DNA of 37,683 nucleotides from RGVT01 sp037129475 (GTDB lineage: Bacteria > Planctomycetota > Planctomycetia > Pirellulales > UBA1268), in contig JBAXUY010000017.1 of the NCBI GenBank assembly GCA_037129475.1, forward strand, positions 1-37,683, given 5' to 3'. Each line of letters begins with the position of its first letter. Position 1 is the stretch's first letter. Shown here piece after piece: positions 31,301 to 37,683 of the stretch. The position numbers and the translations under genes were made by a program. The notes beneath the pieces were generated by a model that saw only the letters and a program-made list of their open reading frames with translations, ran no database searches and was not told the DNA's origin.

Positions 31301-32767
31301 ATCAGCGAGTCCTTGATCGCGACGATCGACGATGCGAAGGCACCCGATGGAGACAGGATCGCGGCCGCCGAGCGGCTCGTACAGCTGCGGCCCGCCGACG
31401 CGACGATCGTGGACCTTGTCATGCAGCGGGTCGGCGGCAAGGCGAGCCCCGAAATCTCCGCCGGCCTGATCGCCGCGATCGGTCGCTCATCGGCGGCCGA
31501 GGCCCCTGCGGCCCTGCTCGATCGGCTCGCGTCGTTCACGCCGCCGGTGCGCGAGGCGGCCGTGCGCACGATCCTCGCCAACCGCGACTGGGCGATGGCG
31601 CTCGTGGACCGGCTCGAGAAGCGGCAGGTGAACCTGGGCGACATCCCGATCGTCGACCGCACGAAGCTCACCGACCACCCCGACAGGAAGATCCGCGACC
31701 GCGCGAAGAAGATCCTCACCGCAGGCGGCGGCCTGCCAAACGCCGACCGCCAGAAGGTGATCGACGAGGTGCTGCCCGTCGTGCTCGCCGGCGGCGATGC
31801 CGACCGTGGCAAGGCGGTCTTCAAGGAGCAGTGCGGCAAGTGCCACATGCATTCCGGCGAGGGCGGCAAGGTCGGTCCGGAACTCACCGGCATGGCGGTG
31901 CACCCTGCCAGGGAACTCCTGATCCACATTCTCGACCCGAATCGCTCCGTCGAGGGCAACTATCGCGCCTACACCGTCTCCACCGACGACGGCCGCGTGG
32001 TCACCGGCCTGCTTGCGTCGGAGAGCCGAACGGCGATCGAGATCGTGGACGCCGAGGGGAAACGGATCGCGATCCAGCGTGACGAGATCGACGCCTTTCA
32101 GCCGTCGCCGAATTCGCTGATGCCGGTCGGCTTCGAGAAGCAGATCAAGCCCGAGGGCTTCGCCGACCTGCTCACCTTCCTCACGAAGCGGGGGAAGTTC
32201 GTGCCGCTGTCGCTCGAGAAGGTGGCGACCGCCGTGAGCACGAAGGGAATGTTCATCGACGAGAAGAACGACGTGGAGCGGCTCGTCTTCCCTGACTGGG
32301 GCCCCAAGACGTTCCAGGGCGTGCCCTTCTCGCTCGTCGATCCGCAGGGCGGCCGCGTGCCGAACGTCGTGATGCTCCACGGGCCGCAGGGCTACCTGCC
32401 TCCGAACATGCCGAAGAGCGTCTCGGTTTCCGTCGGGGCGCCCGTGAAGGTGTTGCATCTGCTCGGCGGCGTCGCCGGCTGGGGATTTCCTGCCGCCGCG
32501 AAGGGCTCGACGTCGATGCTCGTGCGTCTGGTCTACGCCGACGGACAGAAGGAGGATCACGCCATCGTCAACGGCGAGCATGTGGCCGACTACATCCGGC
32601 GGGTCGACGTGCCGGGCAGCGAGTTCGCGTTCGATCTCGACGGCCGTCAACTCCGCTACCTGCGGATCGTGCCCCGACGGGCCGAGCCCCTGGCCGCGAT
32701 CGAGTTCGTGAAGGGAACCGACGCCACCGCACCGATCGTGATGGCCCTCACGGCCGAGATGCCGTGA
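28367..32767 (+). CDS. Exported ThuA-domain, PVC-type haem c protein with HEAT-like repeats
   Basis: The product is 1466 residues. It has a signal peptide (MKRLLLTVACLLAASITTAA, cleavage near A20). A ThuA-type domain spans ~24-230 (KVLFLGDNGHH, then the GLVPLHCASYCF and SHPIMQGF parts), probably sugar binding. A membrane-bound-dehydrogenase-like beta-propeller domain follows from ~285 to ~640 (FHVELFASEPLLEGKPLAM, CFDGNGAVYVAES). HEAT-like helices run ~690-1130. A cytochrome c with CxxCH (C1156-GK-C1159-H1160) comes next, then a C-terminal beta-rich domain (from ~1310) that may bind carbohydrate. Such giants are typical of PVC bacteria. The ATG at 28367 lies in the ATGA overlap. It is probably periplasmic and coupled to sugar oxidation; the electron acceptor is unknown. 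Confidence 0.93.
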   Translation: MKRLLLTVACLLAASITTAAETPIKVLFLGDNGHHKPADRFAQLQPVLAPRGIKLVYTDKVSDLDLKVLAAYDALFVYANIDNLPPAGEAAILDYVRGGKGLVPLHCASYCFRNSPAWIDLVGAQFQKHGTGEFRTTNVAPSHPIMQGFGGFKSWDETYLHTKHNDRGRTILEERVEGDSREPWTWVRQEGKGRVFYTAWGHDQRTWSHPGFHNLVERGIRFAAGRDPASAGQYVDHPAMTTPPAGLAPFDYQPAKVPFYAPGGTRKGDDHIATMQKPLEPEESRKHAITPEGFHVELFASEPLLEGKPLAMCFDGNGAVYVAESVDYPNDLVEPAKEDPAAPVEGHDRIVKLTDTDGDGKADRRDAFAEKLSIPTSMLAHDGGLIVAMAPNMLYLKDTDGDGKVDLRKVLFTGWGTGDTHAGPSNLTWGLDGWVYGIVGYSGFNGTVGGDAQRFGAGFWRCRPDGSKLEYLRSTNNNSWGVGFSEEGLLFGSTANGNPSEHMPLPNRVYERVRGWSATTLGGIAGSPEMELAPKAAAPGESVAIRQVDHHGHFTAAAGHRLYTARAYPREYWNRTAFTCEPTGHIVATFELLPVGAAFRSRMAWDLVASDDEWTAPIQAEVGPDGQVWVIDWYNFIVQHNPTPAGFETGKRGAYVTPLRDKTHGRIWRVVHEKAPTVARKSLASASADELVAALGDDNMFWRERAQRKLVERAAGRPDGGRDVVPSLIRLVEHSSVDALGLNPAAIHAIWTLRQLGALEGPTADSLALARVQSALAHPSAGVRMNAVKALPRDAGTLVKLSGSTVVDDPAPLVRLAVLEALGEWPSSSEAAAIVTTMLADPRTLADPALADAATSAAAVHAADVLPALLAAKPADEKPSPARLALVERVAEHVARGAEGGAVAAVLRRLPDAPQPVAVAALAGLARGWPKGTPAALGPEADAALVKLVDTLPANAQGQVVTLAQHTGSKALDSRIGRISESLIATIDDAKAPDGDRIAAAERLVQLRPADATIVDLVMQRVGGKASPEISAGLIAAIGRSSAAEAPAALLDRLASFTPPVREAAVRTILANRDWAMALVDRLEKRQVNLGDIPIVDRTKLTDHPDRKIRDRAKKILTAGGGLPNADRQKVIDEVLPVVLAGGDADRGKAVFKEQCGKCHMHSGEGGKVGPELTGMAVHPARELLIHILDPNRSVEGNYRAYTVSTDDGRVVTGLLASESRTAIEIVDAEGKRIAIQRDEIDAFQPSPNSLMPVGFEKQIKPEGFADLLTFLTKRGKFVPLSLEKVATAVSTKGMFIDEKNDVERLVFPDWGPKTFQGVPFSLVDPQGGRVPNVVMLHGPQGYLPPNMPKSVSVSVGAPVKVLHLLGGVAGWGFPAAAKGSTSMLVRLVYADGQKEDHAIVNGEHVADYIRRVDVPGSEFAFDLDGRQLRYLRIVPRRAEPLAAIEFVKGTDATAPIVMALTAEMP

Positions 32768-32780
32768 TACAACGGCGAGC

Positions 32781-33977
32781 ATGGCCAGCCGCCGTCCATC
32801 CCCGCAGCCCGCACGACGCGTCGCCGTCGTGATCGAGGCGTCGAACGCCTATGCCCGCGGCTTGCTCGCCGGCATCCGCCGGCACGTGCGCGAGCACGAT
32901 CCATGGACCATCTTCCTGCCGGAGCACGGCCGCGGGGCACCGCCGCTCGAAGCGCTCGGCGAGTGGCATGGCGACGGCGTGATCGCACGGATCGAGACTC
33001 CGGCGATCGCGTCGGCCCTCTCGACCCTGCGGCGCCGCCACTCGTTGCCGGTCGTCGACGTGAGCGCGGGCAGGCTCCTCCCCGACGTGCCCTACGTCGA
33101 GACCGACGACGCCGCGATCGCGCGGCTCGCCGCGGAGCATTTTTTCGAGCGCGACTTCCGCCACTTCGCGTTCCTCGGTGACGAGCGGTTTCGCTGGAGC
33201 GAGAACCGGCGGGTCGCGTTCACGGAAGCCGTCGGCACCAAGGGGCACGGCGTGGACGTGTTCACACTGCCCGCGGCTCGGGATCGGCGCCGCCGCAAGG
33301 CCCAGGGCGGCGATGACGACGAGGCCATCGAGCGCTGGCTGGCAGAACGGCCCAAGCCCCTCGCCCTGTTCGCCTGCTACGACATCCGCGGCCGCCAAGC
33401 GCTCGATGCCTGCCGGCGGGCCGGCATCGCCGTGCCCGACGAGGTGGCCGTGCTCGGCGTGGATGACGACGACCTGCTCTGCGGCCTTTCGTCGCCGCCG
33501 CTCTCGAGCGTGATCCCCGACGCGATCGGCGCCGGCCGGCTCGCAGCGACGCTCCTCGAGCGGCTGATGAGGCGGCAGAGGCTCGAAAACGACGAGTGGC
33601 TCCTTCCCCCTCTCGGCATCGCCGCGCGCCAGAGCAGCGACGTGCTGGCGATCGACGATCCACTCGTGGTGGCCGCCGTCCGGCTCATCCGTGAGCGGGC
33701 CTGCACGGGCATCAAGGTGCAGGACGTCGTGCGCGAACTCCGCACCACGCGGCGGATCCTCGACGAGCGTTTTACATCCCGCGTGGGCCACACGCCCCAC
33801 GACGAGATCGCGCGGCGGCAGTTCCGTCGCGTCGAACAGTTGCTGGTTGAAACCGACCTCCCCCTGGCGACGATCGCGGAGCGGTGTGGATTCCGTCATG
33901 CCGAATACATGACGGTCGCCTTCACCCGGCGGCACGGCCTGCCGCCGAGCCGTTGGCGTACGCTGCGCAAACGCTGA
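32781..33977 (+). CDS. XylR-type transcriptional regulator (sugar-binding domain plus AraC HTH)
   Basis: This 398-residue regulator has a LacI-like periplasmic-binding domain (residues ~10-285; VAVVIEASNAYARGLLAGI, YVETDDAAIARLAAEHFFERDFRHFAFLGD, VAVLGVDDDDLLC) and a C-terminal AraC HTH pair (~292-398; VQDVVRELRTTRRILDERF and LATIAERCGFRHAEYMTVAFTRRHGLPPSRWR). This is the XylR arrangement of E. coli, in which a bound pentose switches the HTH to activate catabolic genes. It follows the ThuA-haem c gene by 13 bp on the same strand, so it most likely senses the sugar handled there. Whether it activates or represses, and the sugar itself, cannot be seen. Confidence 0.92.
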   Translation: MASRRPSPQPARRVAVVIEASNAYARGLLAGIRRHVREHDPWTIFLPEHGRGAPPLEALGEWHGDGVIARIETPAIASALSTLRRRHSLPVVDVSAGRLLPDVPYVETDDAAIARLAAEHFFERDFRHFAFLGDERFRWSENRRVAFTEAVGTKGHGVDVFTLPAARDRRRRKAQGGDDDEAIERWLAERPKPLALFACYDIRGRQALDACRRAGIAVPDEVAVLGVDDDDLLCGLSSPPLSSVIPDAIGAGRLAATLLERLMRRQRLENDEWLLPPLGIAARQSSDVLAIDDPLVVAAVRLIRERACTGIKVQDVVRELRTTRRILDERFTSRVGHTPHDEIARRQFRRVEQLLVETDLPLATIAERCGFRHAEYMTVAFTRRHGLPPSRWRTLRKR

Positions 33978-34083
33978 ACTGGCTGGGCAACCCAGCGAAG
34001 CCGGAGGTTTCGGCGAAGTGGGCTTTCGACCTGTTCTTCTCCCGGGTCCTGGGGTACGGTCCCGCCCCCTCCGGAGAACGAGC

Positions 34084-36618
34084 ATGCCCCGTCACCGTCG
34101 CCTTGGCCACGCTCCCCTTGCAGGCTGCGAACCGCTCGAGAAGCGTCATGCCCTGACCGCTGGTTTCGTCGGTGCGACCTGGACGATCTTCGGCACCGAC
34201 TCCGACGACACGATCCTCATCGACCGCGATCCGGCCCGCCCCGGCACGCTGCAGGCCACGGTCAACGGCGTCGTCGTCGGCACCCGGCCCGAAGCGAAGG
34301 TCAGGCTGCTTCGCATTCATGGCCTGGCTGGGAACGACATGATCACCGTCGATCTTCCCGGGAACGCCCGCCTCAGGACGCTCGTGCGCGGCGGTGCGGG
34401 CGACGACACGATCACGACGGGCGACGGCGACGACCTGCTCTTCGGAGGCGGTGGTGGCGACACGCTCGTCGGCGGCCGGGGGCTCGATTTCATCCGCGGC
34501 GACCGTGGTGACGACGTGCTCACGGGATCGCTCGGCGACGACGCCCTGTTCGGCGGGCGTGGCCACGACACGCTCCGGGGCGGCGAGGGCCGCAACCAGC
34601 TCGTCGGCGGCGCCGACCACGACATCGTCTTCGGCACGGCCGGCATCGACACGGCGACTCTCGGGCCTGGCGAAAAGCTCATTGGCAATGAAAGCACGAA
34701 CCCGCTGGTGGAAGTGAGCGACATCGACACGCTGCGCACGTGGTACGTGCAGACGGCTCTGGCGCAGTTCGACGGCTGGTTTGGCCGCACCGTGCCCGGC
34801 GGCCCCGATGGACCGGTCGTCCTGGTCGACCCCGTGTTCGGGTTGCCGACGGTGCTCAACACGTCGGCCGCGGGCGATGCGGCCGAAGCCGGCGGTCGTC
34901 CCCCCGCGGGCTCCGGCGACTTCACGGGCACGAACAACCAGAAGGCCGGTGTCGACGAGGGCGACCGGGTCAAGACCGACGGCTCCCATCTGTTCGTGCT
35001 CGCCGGAGACGGCGTCGACGTGATCACGGCCTGGCCGGCGGCGGCCCTTGCGACCGTCGCGCACGTCTCCAGCGCCGGCGAGGAGCGGGCGCTCTTCCTG
35101 AGCGGTGACCGCCTGACGGTGGTGTCACAGGAATACCAGTGGGCGAGCCCGACGCTGCCGATCACCATGGCCTCCGGCGACGGTCCGGCCGCGAGTTCGC
35201 TGGCTGCTCGGTGCTGGTACGGCTTCGGGCAGCCGCAGGTCGTGGTGACGGTGATCGACGTGAGCAACGCCGCCGCGCCGGTGGTCCTGGAAACCACCAG
35301 GATCGACGGCACGTTCATCGATGGCCGCGACATCGACGGCCGCATCTCGATCGTGACGCAGGCCAACGTCGACATCCCGTGGCCGACGCTCGTGCCAACC
35401 GACGACGGAGAGGCCTACGAGACCCGTGACGCCTACCGGGCCCGCGTGGAAGCGTCGTGGTCGGCCGAGGTGCTTCCCGCCTGGAACACCGCTGCCGGCG
35501 GCACGACCACGCAGGGACCGCTCGTCGTGCCGGGCCGCACCTACGTGCCCGTCGATCCCGACACCGGCACGATCTTCACGATCTCGACGTTCCTCGTGGG
35601 TGATGCCGTGCCAGGGCCCGACACGGCCACGTCGGTCGCCGGCGTCGCGGCCGAGCTCTACGCCTCGACCGGCAGTCTCTACGTGTCCGCCACCGAGGTG
35701 GGCAACTGGTGGGACCCCGCCGACTCGCAAACCACGACCAACATCTACCGCTTCGATCTCGAGGCCGACGGCACGCCGCTGGCGGCGATGGGCGCGGTGC
35801 CGGGCACGACCCTGAACCAGTTCTCGTTCGACGAGGATGCCTCGGGCCATCTGCGGGTGGCCACGACCACGTGGAACGTCGGTGGCTCCGGGAATCACGT
35901 GTTCGTCCTCGAGGCCGACGACGGCAATCTCCGGACGGTGGGCAGCGTGCGGGATCTCGCCCCCGGCGAGCGAATCTTCTCCGTGAGATTCGTCGGCGAT
36001 CGCGGCTACGTGAGCACGTTCCTGCAGATCGATCCGCTGTTCGTGATCGATCTCGCCGACCCGACCGCTCCGACCGTGCGGGGAGAGCTCAAGGTGCCGG
36101 GCTTCTCGTCCTACCTGCAGCCGCTCGACGCCACACATCTGCTCGGGATCGGCCGCGACGTCGATGCCGAAACGGGCACGACACTCGGCCTGCAACTCTC
36201 CATCTTCGACGTCTCCGACGCCGCCCAGCCCGCACGAACGGCGATGTACACGTTTGCGGGAAACTCGTGGGACTCGTGGTCGGCGGCGCAGTGGGATCAT
36301 CGCGCTGTGTCGTGGTTCGGCGACCGCGGCGTGCTTGCCCTGCCCATCCAACAGGGCGGCTGGTCTGCTTCGAGCAACAGCCTCTCCCTGTTCCAGGTCG
36401 GGATCGGTACGACCGACACCATCGACCGCGTGGCCGACATCGTGCACGAGACATTCGTCGATCGCAGCCTTCGGATCGGCAACTTCGTCTACTCGATCGC
36501 CACGGGCGACGTGCAGGTGTACTCCTTCGACGATCTCGGCACGCTCGTGGCCCGAGCGCCGCTGACCGGCTCGCCCGGGGAATTCGCTCCGCCAGGCACG
36601 ATCGTGTCGCCCGCGTGA
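34084..36618 (+). CDS. RTX-repeat protein fused to a Beta_propel-type domain
   Basis: This 844-residue protein has a short basic N terminus with CEPLEKRHALTAGF (15-28), a LE-x-R-like planctomycete export motif. Residues ~102-192 are RTX nonapeptides (GGAGDDTI, GGGGGDTLVGG, GDRGDDVL, GGRGHDTL). From about 280 a second domain starts with TGTNNQKAGVDEGDRVKTDGSHLFVL, which closely resembles the start of the secreted beta-propeller domain family (Pfam Beta_propel) with its TNxQxxGVDExDxxKTDG signature. It continues to the C terminus with DVSNAAAPV, NQFSFDEDASGHLRVATTT and VGDRGYVSTF units. The joint arrangement is unusual. The ATG at 34084 is preceded by GGAG. It is probably a surface, calcium-dependent protein of unknown role. 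Confidence 0.85.
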   Translation: MPRHRRLGHAPLAGCEPLEKRHALTAGFVGATWTIFGTDSDDTILIDRDPARPGTLQATVNGVVVGTRPEAKVRLLRIHGLAGNDMITVDLPGNARLRTLVRGGAGDDTITTGDGDDLLFGGGGGDTLVGGRGLDFIRGDRGDDVLTGSLGDDALFGGRGHDTLRGGEGRNQLVGGADHDIVFGTAGIDTATLGPGEKLIGNESTNPLVEVSDIDTLRTWYVQTALAQFDGWFGRTVPGGPDGPVVLVDPVFGLPTVLNTSAAGDAAEAGGRPPAGSGDFTGTNNQKAGVDEGDRVKTDGSHLFVLAGDGVDVITAWPAAALATVAHVSSAGEERALFLSGDRLTVVSQEYQWASPTLPITMASGDGPAASSLAARCWYGFGQPQVVVTVIDVSNAAAPVVLETTRIDGTFIDGRDIDGRISIVTQANVDIPWPTLVPTDDGEAYETRDAYRARVEASWSAEVLPAWNTAAGGTTTQGPLVVPGRTYVPVDPDTGTIFTISTFLVGDAVPGPDTATSVAGVAAELYASTGSLYVSATEVGNWWDPADSQTTTNIYRFDLEADGTPLAAMGAVPGTTLNQFSFDEDASGHLRVATTTWNVGGSGNHVFVLEADDGNLRTVGSVRDLAPGERIFSVRFVGDRGYVSTFLQIDPLFVIDLADPTAPTVRGELKVPGFSSYLQPLDATHLLGIGRDVDAETGTTLGLQLSIFDVSDAAQPARTAMYTFAGNSWDSWSAAQWDHRAVSWFGDRGVLALPIQQGGWSASSNSLSLFQVGIGTTDTIDRVADIVHETFVDRSLRIGNFVYSIATGDVQVYSFDDLGTLVARAPLTGSPGEFAPPGTIVSPA

Positions 36619-36650
36619 TCGTCTTCCCAACCGGCAACCCGTGATCCGGC

Positions 36651-36656
36651 TATAGT
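36651..36656 (+). promoter_or_regulatory. Possible -10 box before the solute-binding protein gene
   Basis: TATAGT lies 7 bp before the start at 36664, in a 45-bp gap after the RTX/beta-propeller gene. No convincing -35 box was found; a leader of this length would be very short. Read-through from upstream is equally possible. Confidence 0.25.
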
Positions 36657-36663
36657 CGAGACG

Positions 36664-37440
36664 ATGACATCGCTCCTCTGCTGGATTTCCGGGTGGTTCA
36701 TGCTGCTCATGGCTGCGAGCGCGGCCGCGGCCCCGCCGCTGCGTGTCGGCATGGAACTCTCCTATCCGCCCTTCGAGATGACCGACCCACAGGGTCGGCC
36801 CACGGGCGTGAGCGTGCGGCTCGCCGAGGCGCTCGGCAAGCATCTCGGGCGCGAGGTCGTGATCGAGAACGTCGCCTTCGACGGCCTCATTCCGGCGCTC
36901 AAGACCGCCAAGATCGACTGCATCATCTCCTCGCTCACCGCCACACCGGAGCGGGCCCGCGCCATCGCCTTCTCCGAGCCCTATCTGAAGACGGGGCTCG
37001 CCCTGCTCGTGGGCACGCAGTCACCCGTGCAGTCGGCCACCGATCTCGACGTGGCCGGCCGCACCATCGCCGTGAAGAAGGGCACGACGGGCCATCAATA
37101 TGCCGCCACGCTGCGCCAGGCCCGCGTGCTCGTGCTCGACAAGGAGGCGGCCGCCGTCATGGAGGTGGCCCAGGGCAAGGCCGACGCCTTCATCTACGAC
37201 TCGCTGTCCGTATTTCGCAACCAGCGCCGGCACCCCGACACCACCCGCGCGATCCTGCGGCCCTTTCGCGAGGAGACGTGGGCCATCGGACTCCGCCCCG
37301 GCGACGACGAGCTTCGCCGCCAGGTCAACGGGTTCCTCGAGGCCTTCCGCGCCGCCGGCGGCTTCGAACGCCTCGGCGACGAGTTCCTGCCCGAAGAAAA
37401 GCGGGCCTTCAAGGAACAGGGACTGCCGTTCTACTTTTGA
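36664..37440 (+). CDS. Periplasmic amino-acid-type solute-binding protein (SBP_bac_3)
   Basis: This 258-residue protein has a signal peptide (MTSLLCWISGWFMLLMAASAAAA, residues 1-23) and a full family-3 solute-binding domain: LRVGMELSYPPFEMTD (26-41), a GVSVRLAEALGKHLGREV segment, DCIISSLTATPERARAIAFSEPYLKTG (85-111), IAVKKGTTGHQYAA (130-143) and KADAFIYDSLSVFRN. These are the marks of polar amino-acid or organic-acid binding proteins that feed ABC transporters. No permease or ATPase gene follows in the window, so it is either an orphan component or the partner genes lie downstream. The ligand is not determined; the missing lipobox Cys suggests it is soluble in the periplasm. Confidence 0.9.
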   Translation: MTSLLCWISGWFMLLMAASAAAAPPLRVGMELSYPPFEMTDPQGRPTGVSVRLAEALGKHLGREVVIENVAFDGLIPALKTAKIDCIISSLTATPERARAIAFSEPYLKTGLALLVGTQSPVQSATDLDVAGRTIAVKKGTTGHQYAATLRQARVLVLDKEAAAVMEVAQGKADAFIYDSLSVFRNQRRHPDTTRAILRPFREETWAIGLRPGDDELRRQVNGFLEAFRAAGGFERLGDEFLPEEKRAFKEQGLPFYF

Positions 37441-37683
37441 CACCTCGTTGGGTAGGCACCGGCTCGGGGTTACCCCGTACCGTCTCGCCGGACGTTCGCC
37501 TCCGCCCGACCAATCCGCCTGCGGCGGATCGGTGCCAGGCTACGGCTCACTCGGATTTGCCTGCGCTGCGCCATCCGCCTGCGCTGCGCCTGGCGAGTGT
37601 CGCGCCGTCGCCGCCGTCCCGGCGTCAACGCCGGCTTACGGTCGCCGAGCAAAGCTCGGCTCCCACACGCGAACGTCAGGGCC
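37441..37683. repeat. Non-coding end region with three hairpins and short direct repeats
   Basis: No gene was found. Hairpins are ATCCGCC/GGCGGAT (37513-37529, 3-nt loop), CCGGCG/CGCCGG (37619-37634, loop TCAA) and GCCGAGC/GCTCGGC (37644-37660, loop AAA), the last two perhaps a terminator-like pair. GCCTGCGCTGCGCC occurs at 37559-37572 and 37577-37590, an 18-bp period. Pieces such as CGCCGGACGTTCGC and CTCACTCGGAT also occur near 11214-11265, so this type of sequence is dispersed. Confidence 0.5.

Overview
The window is GC-rich, coding-dense bacterial DNA that reads as a planctomycete, probably of the Pirellulales type. The signs are two surface proteins with an N-terminal LE-x-R-x-x-L motif, a giant exported ThuA / PVC-type haem c protein with a CxxCH site, a Gfo/Idh/MocA oxidoreductase coupled to it, a XylR-type regulator with fused sensor and AraC domains, and an exported CYRC thioredoxin-like protein. 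This placement is inferred from protein families; no rRNA gene is present.

Layout. (1) 1-5243: the 3' end of mutS, then a minus-strand pair (an E2-like acyltransferase-fold protein, and a three-part DUF616 / PhyH / double-cupin fusion), with a YheT-type hydrolase divergent from them. (2) 5393-10421: an AlkB-type membrane hydroxylase convergent with a YdeP/FdhF-like molybdopterin oxidoreductase, which lies downstream of an aldehyde dehydrogenase. Three 21-bp palindromes lie between the last two. (3) 10584-13903: an exported thioredoxin-like protein, an LssY_C-domain protein, a DUF6036-like nucleotidyltransferase with a small overlapping partner, and an FMN-binding PPOX-fold protein. (4) 13911-19465: tRNA-Met(CAT) followed by a worn-down mobile region. 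It holds an orphan antitoxin-like gene, two copies of a ~172-bp repeat, an HTH protein resembling a recombinase tail, a PIN toxin-antitoxin pair, a serine recombinase without its catalytic domain, an RTX-repeat protein and a transposase relic. (5) 19569-25960: surface-sugar genes, with wecD-wecE and a glycosyltransferase on plus and a GT4/polysaccharide-deacetylase fusion followed by a TylF-type methyltransferase on minus. (6) 26093-37440: a DUF4239-like membrane protein with a 37-codon coupled leader gene, the sugar-catabolism set (Gfo/Idh/MocA, ThuA-haem c, XylR), a second RTX protein fused to a beta-propeller domain, and a periplasmic solute-binding protein.

How the genes work together. 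WecE and WecD make a dTDP-4-acetamido-4,6-dideoxysugar in sequence, and the adjacent glycosyltransferases probably place this or related sugars on a surface polysaccharide. The ThuA-haem c protein and the oxidoreductase overlap by ATGA and are probably co-translated. XylR follows at once and is the likely local regulator. AlkB, aldehyde dehydrogenase and the molybdopterin enzyme could form an alcohol/aldehyde oxidation neighbourhood, but they are not one operon.

The most unusual items are the DUF616-PhyH-cupin fusion, the RTX/beta-propeller fusion, the ~172-bp repeat near a transposase relic, the helically phased palindromes at 8829-8924, and a methyltransferase whose SAM-binding motif lies in the wrong frame.
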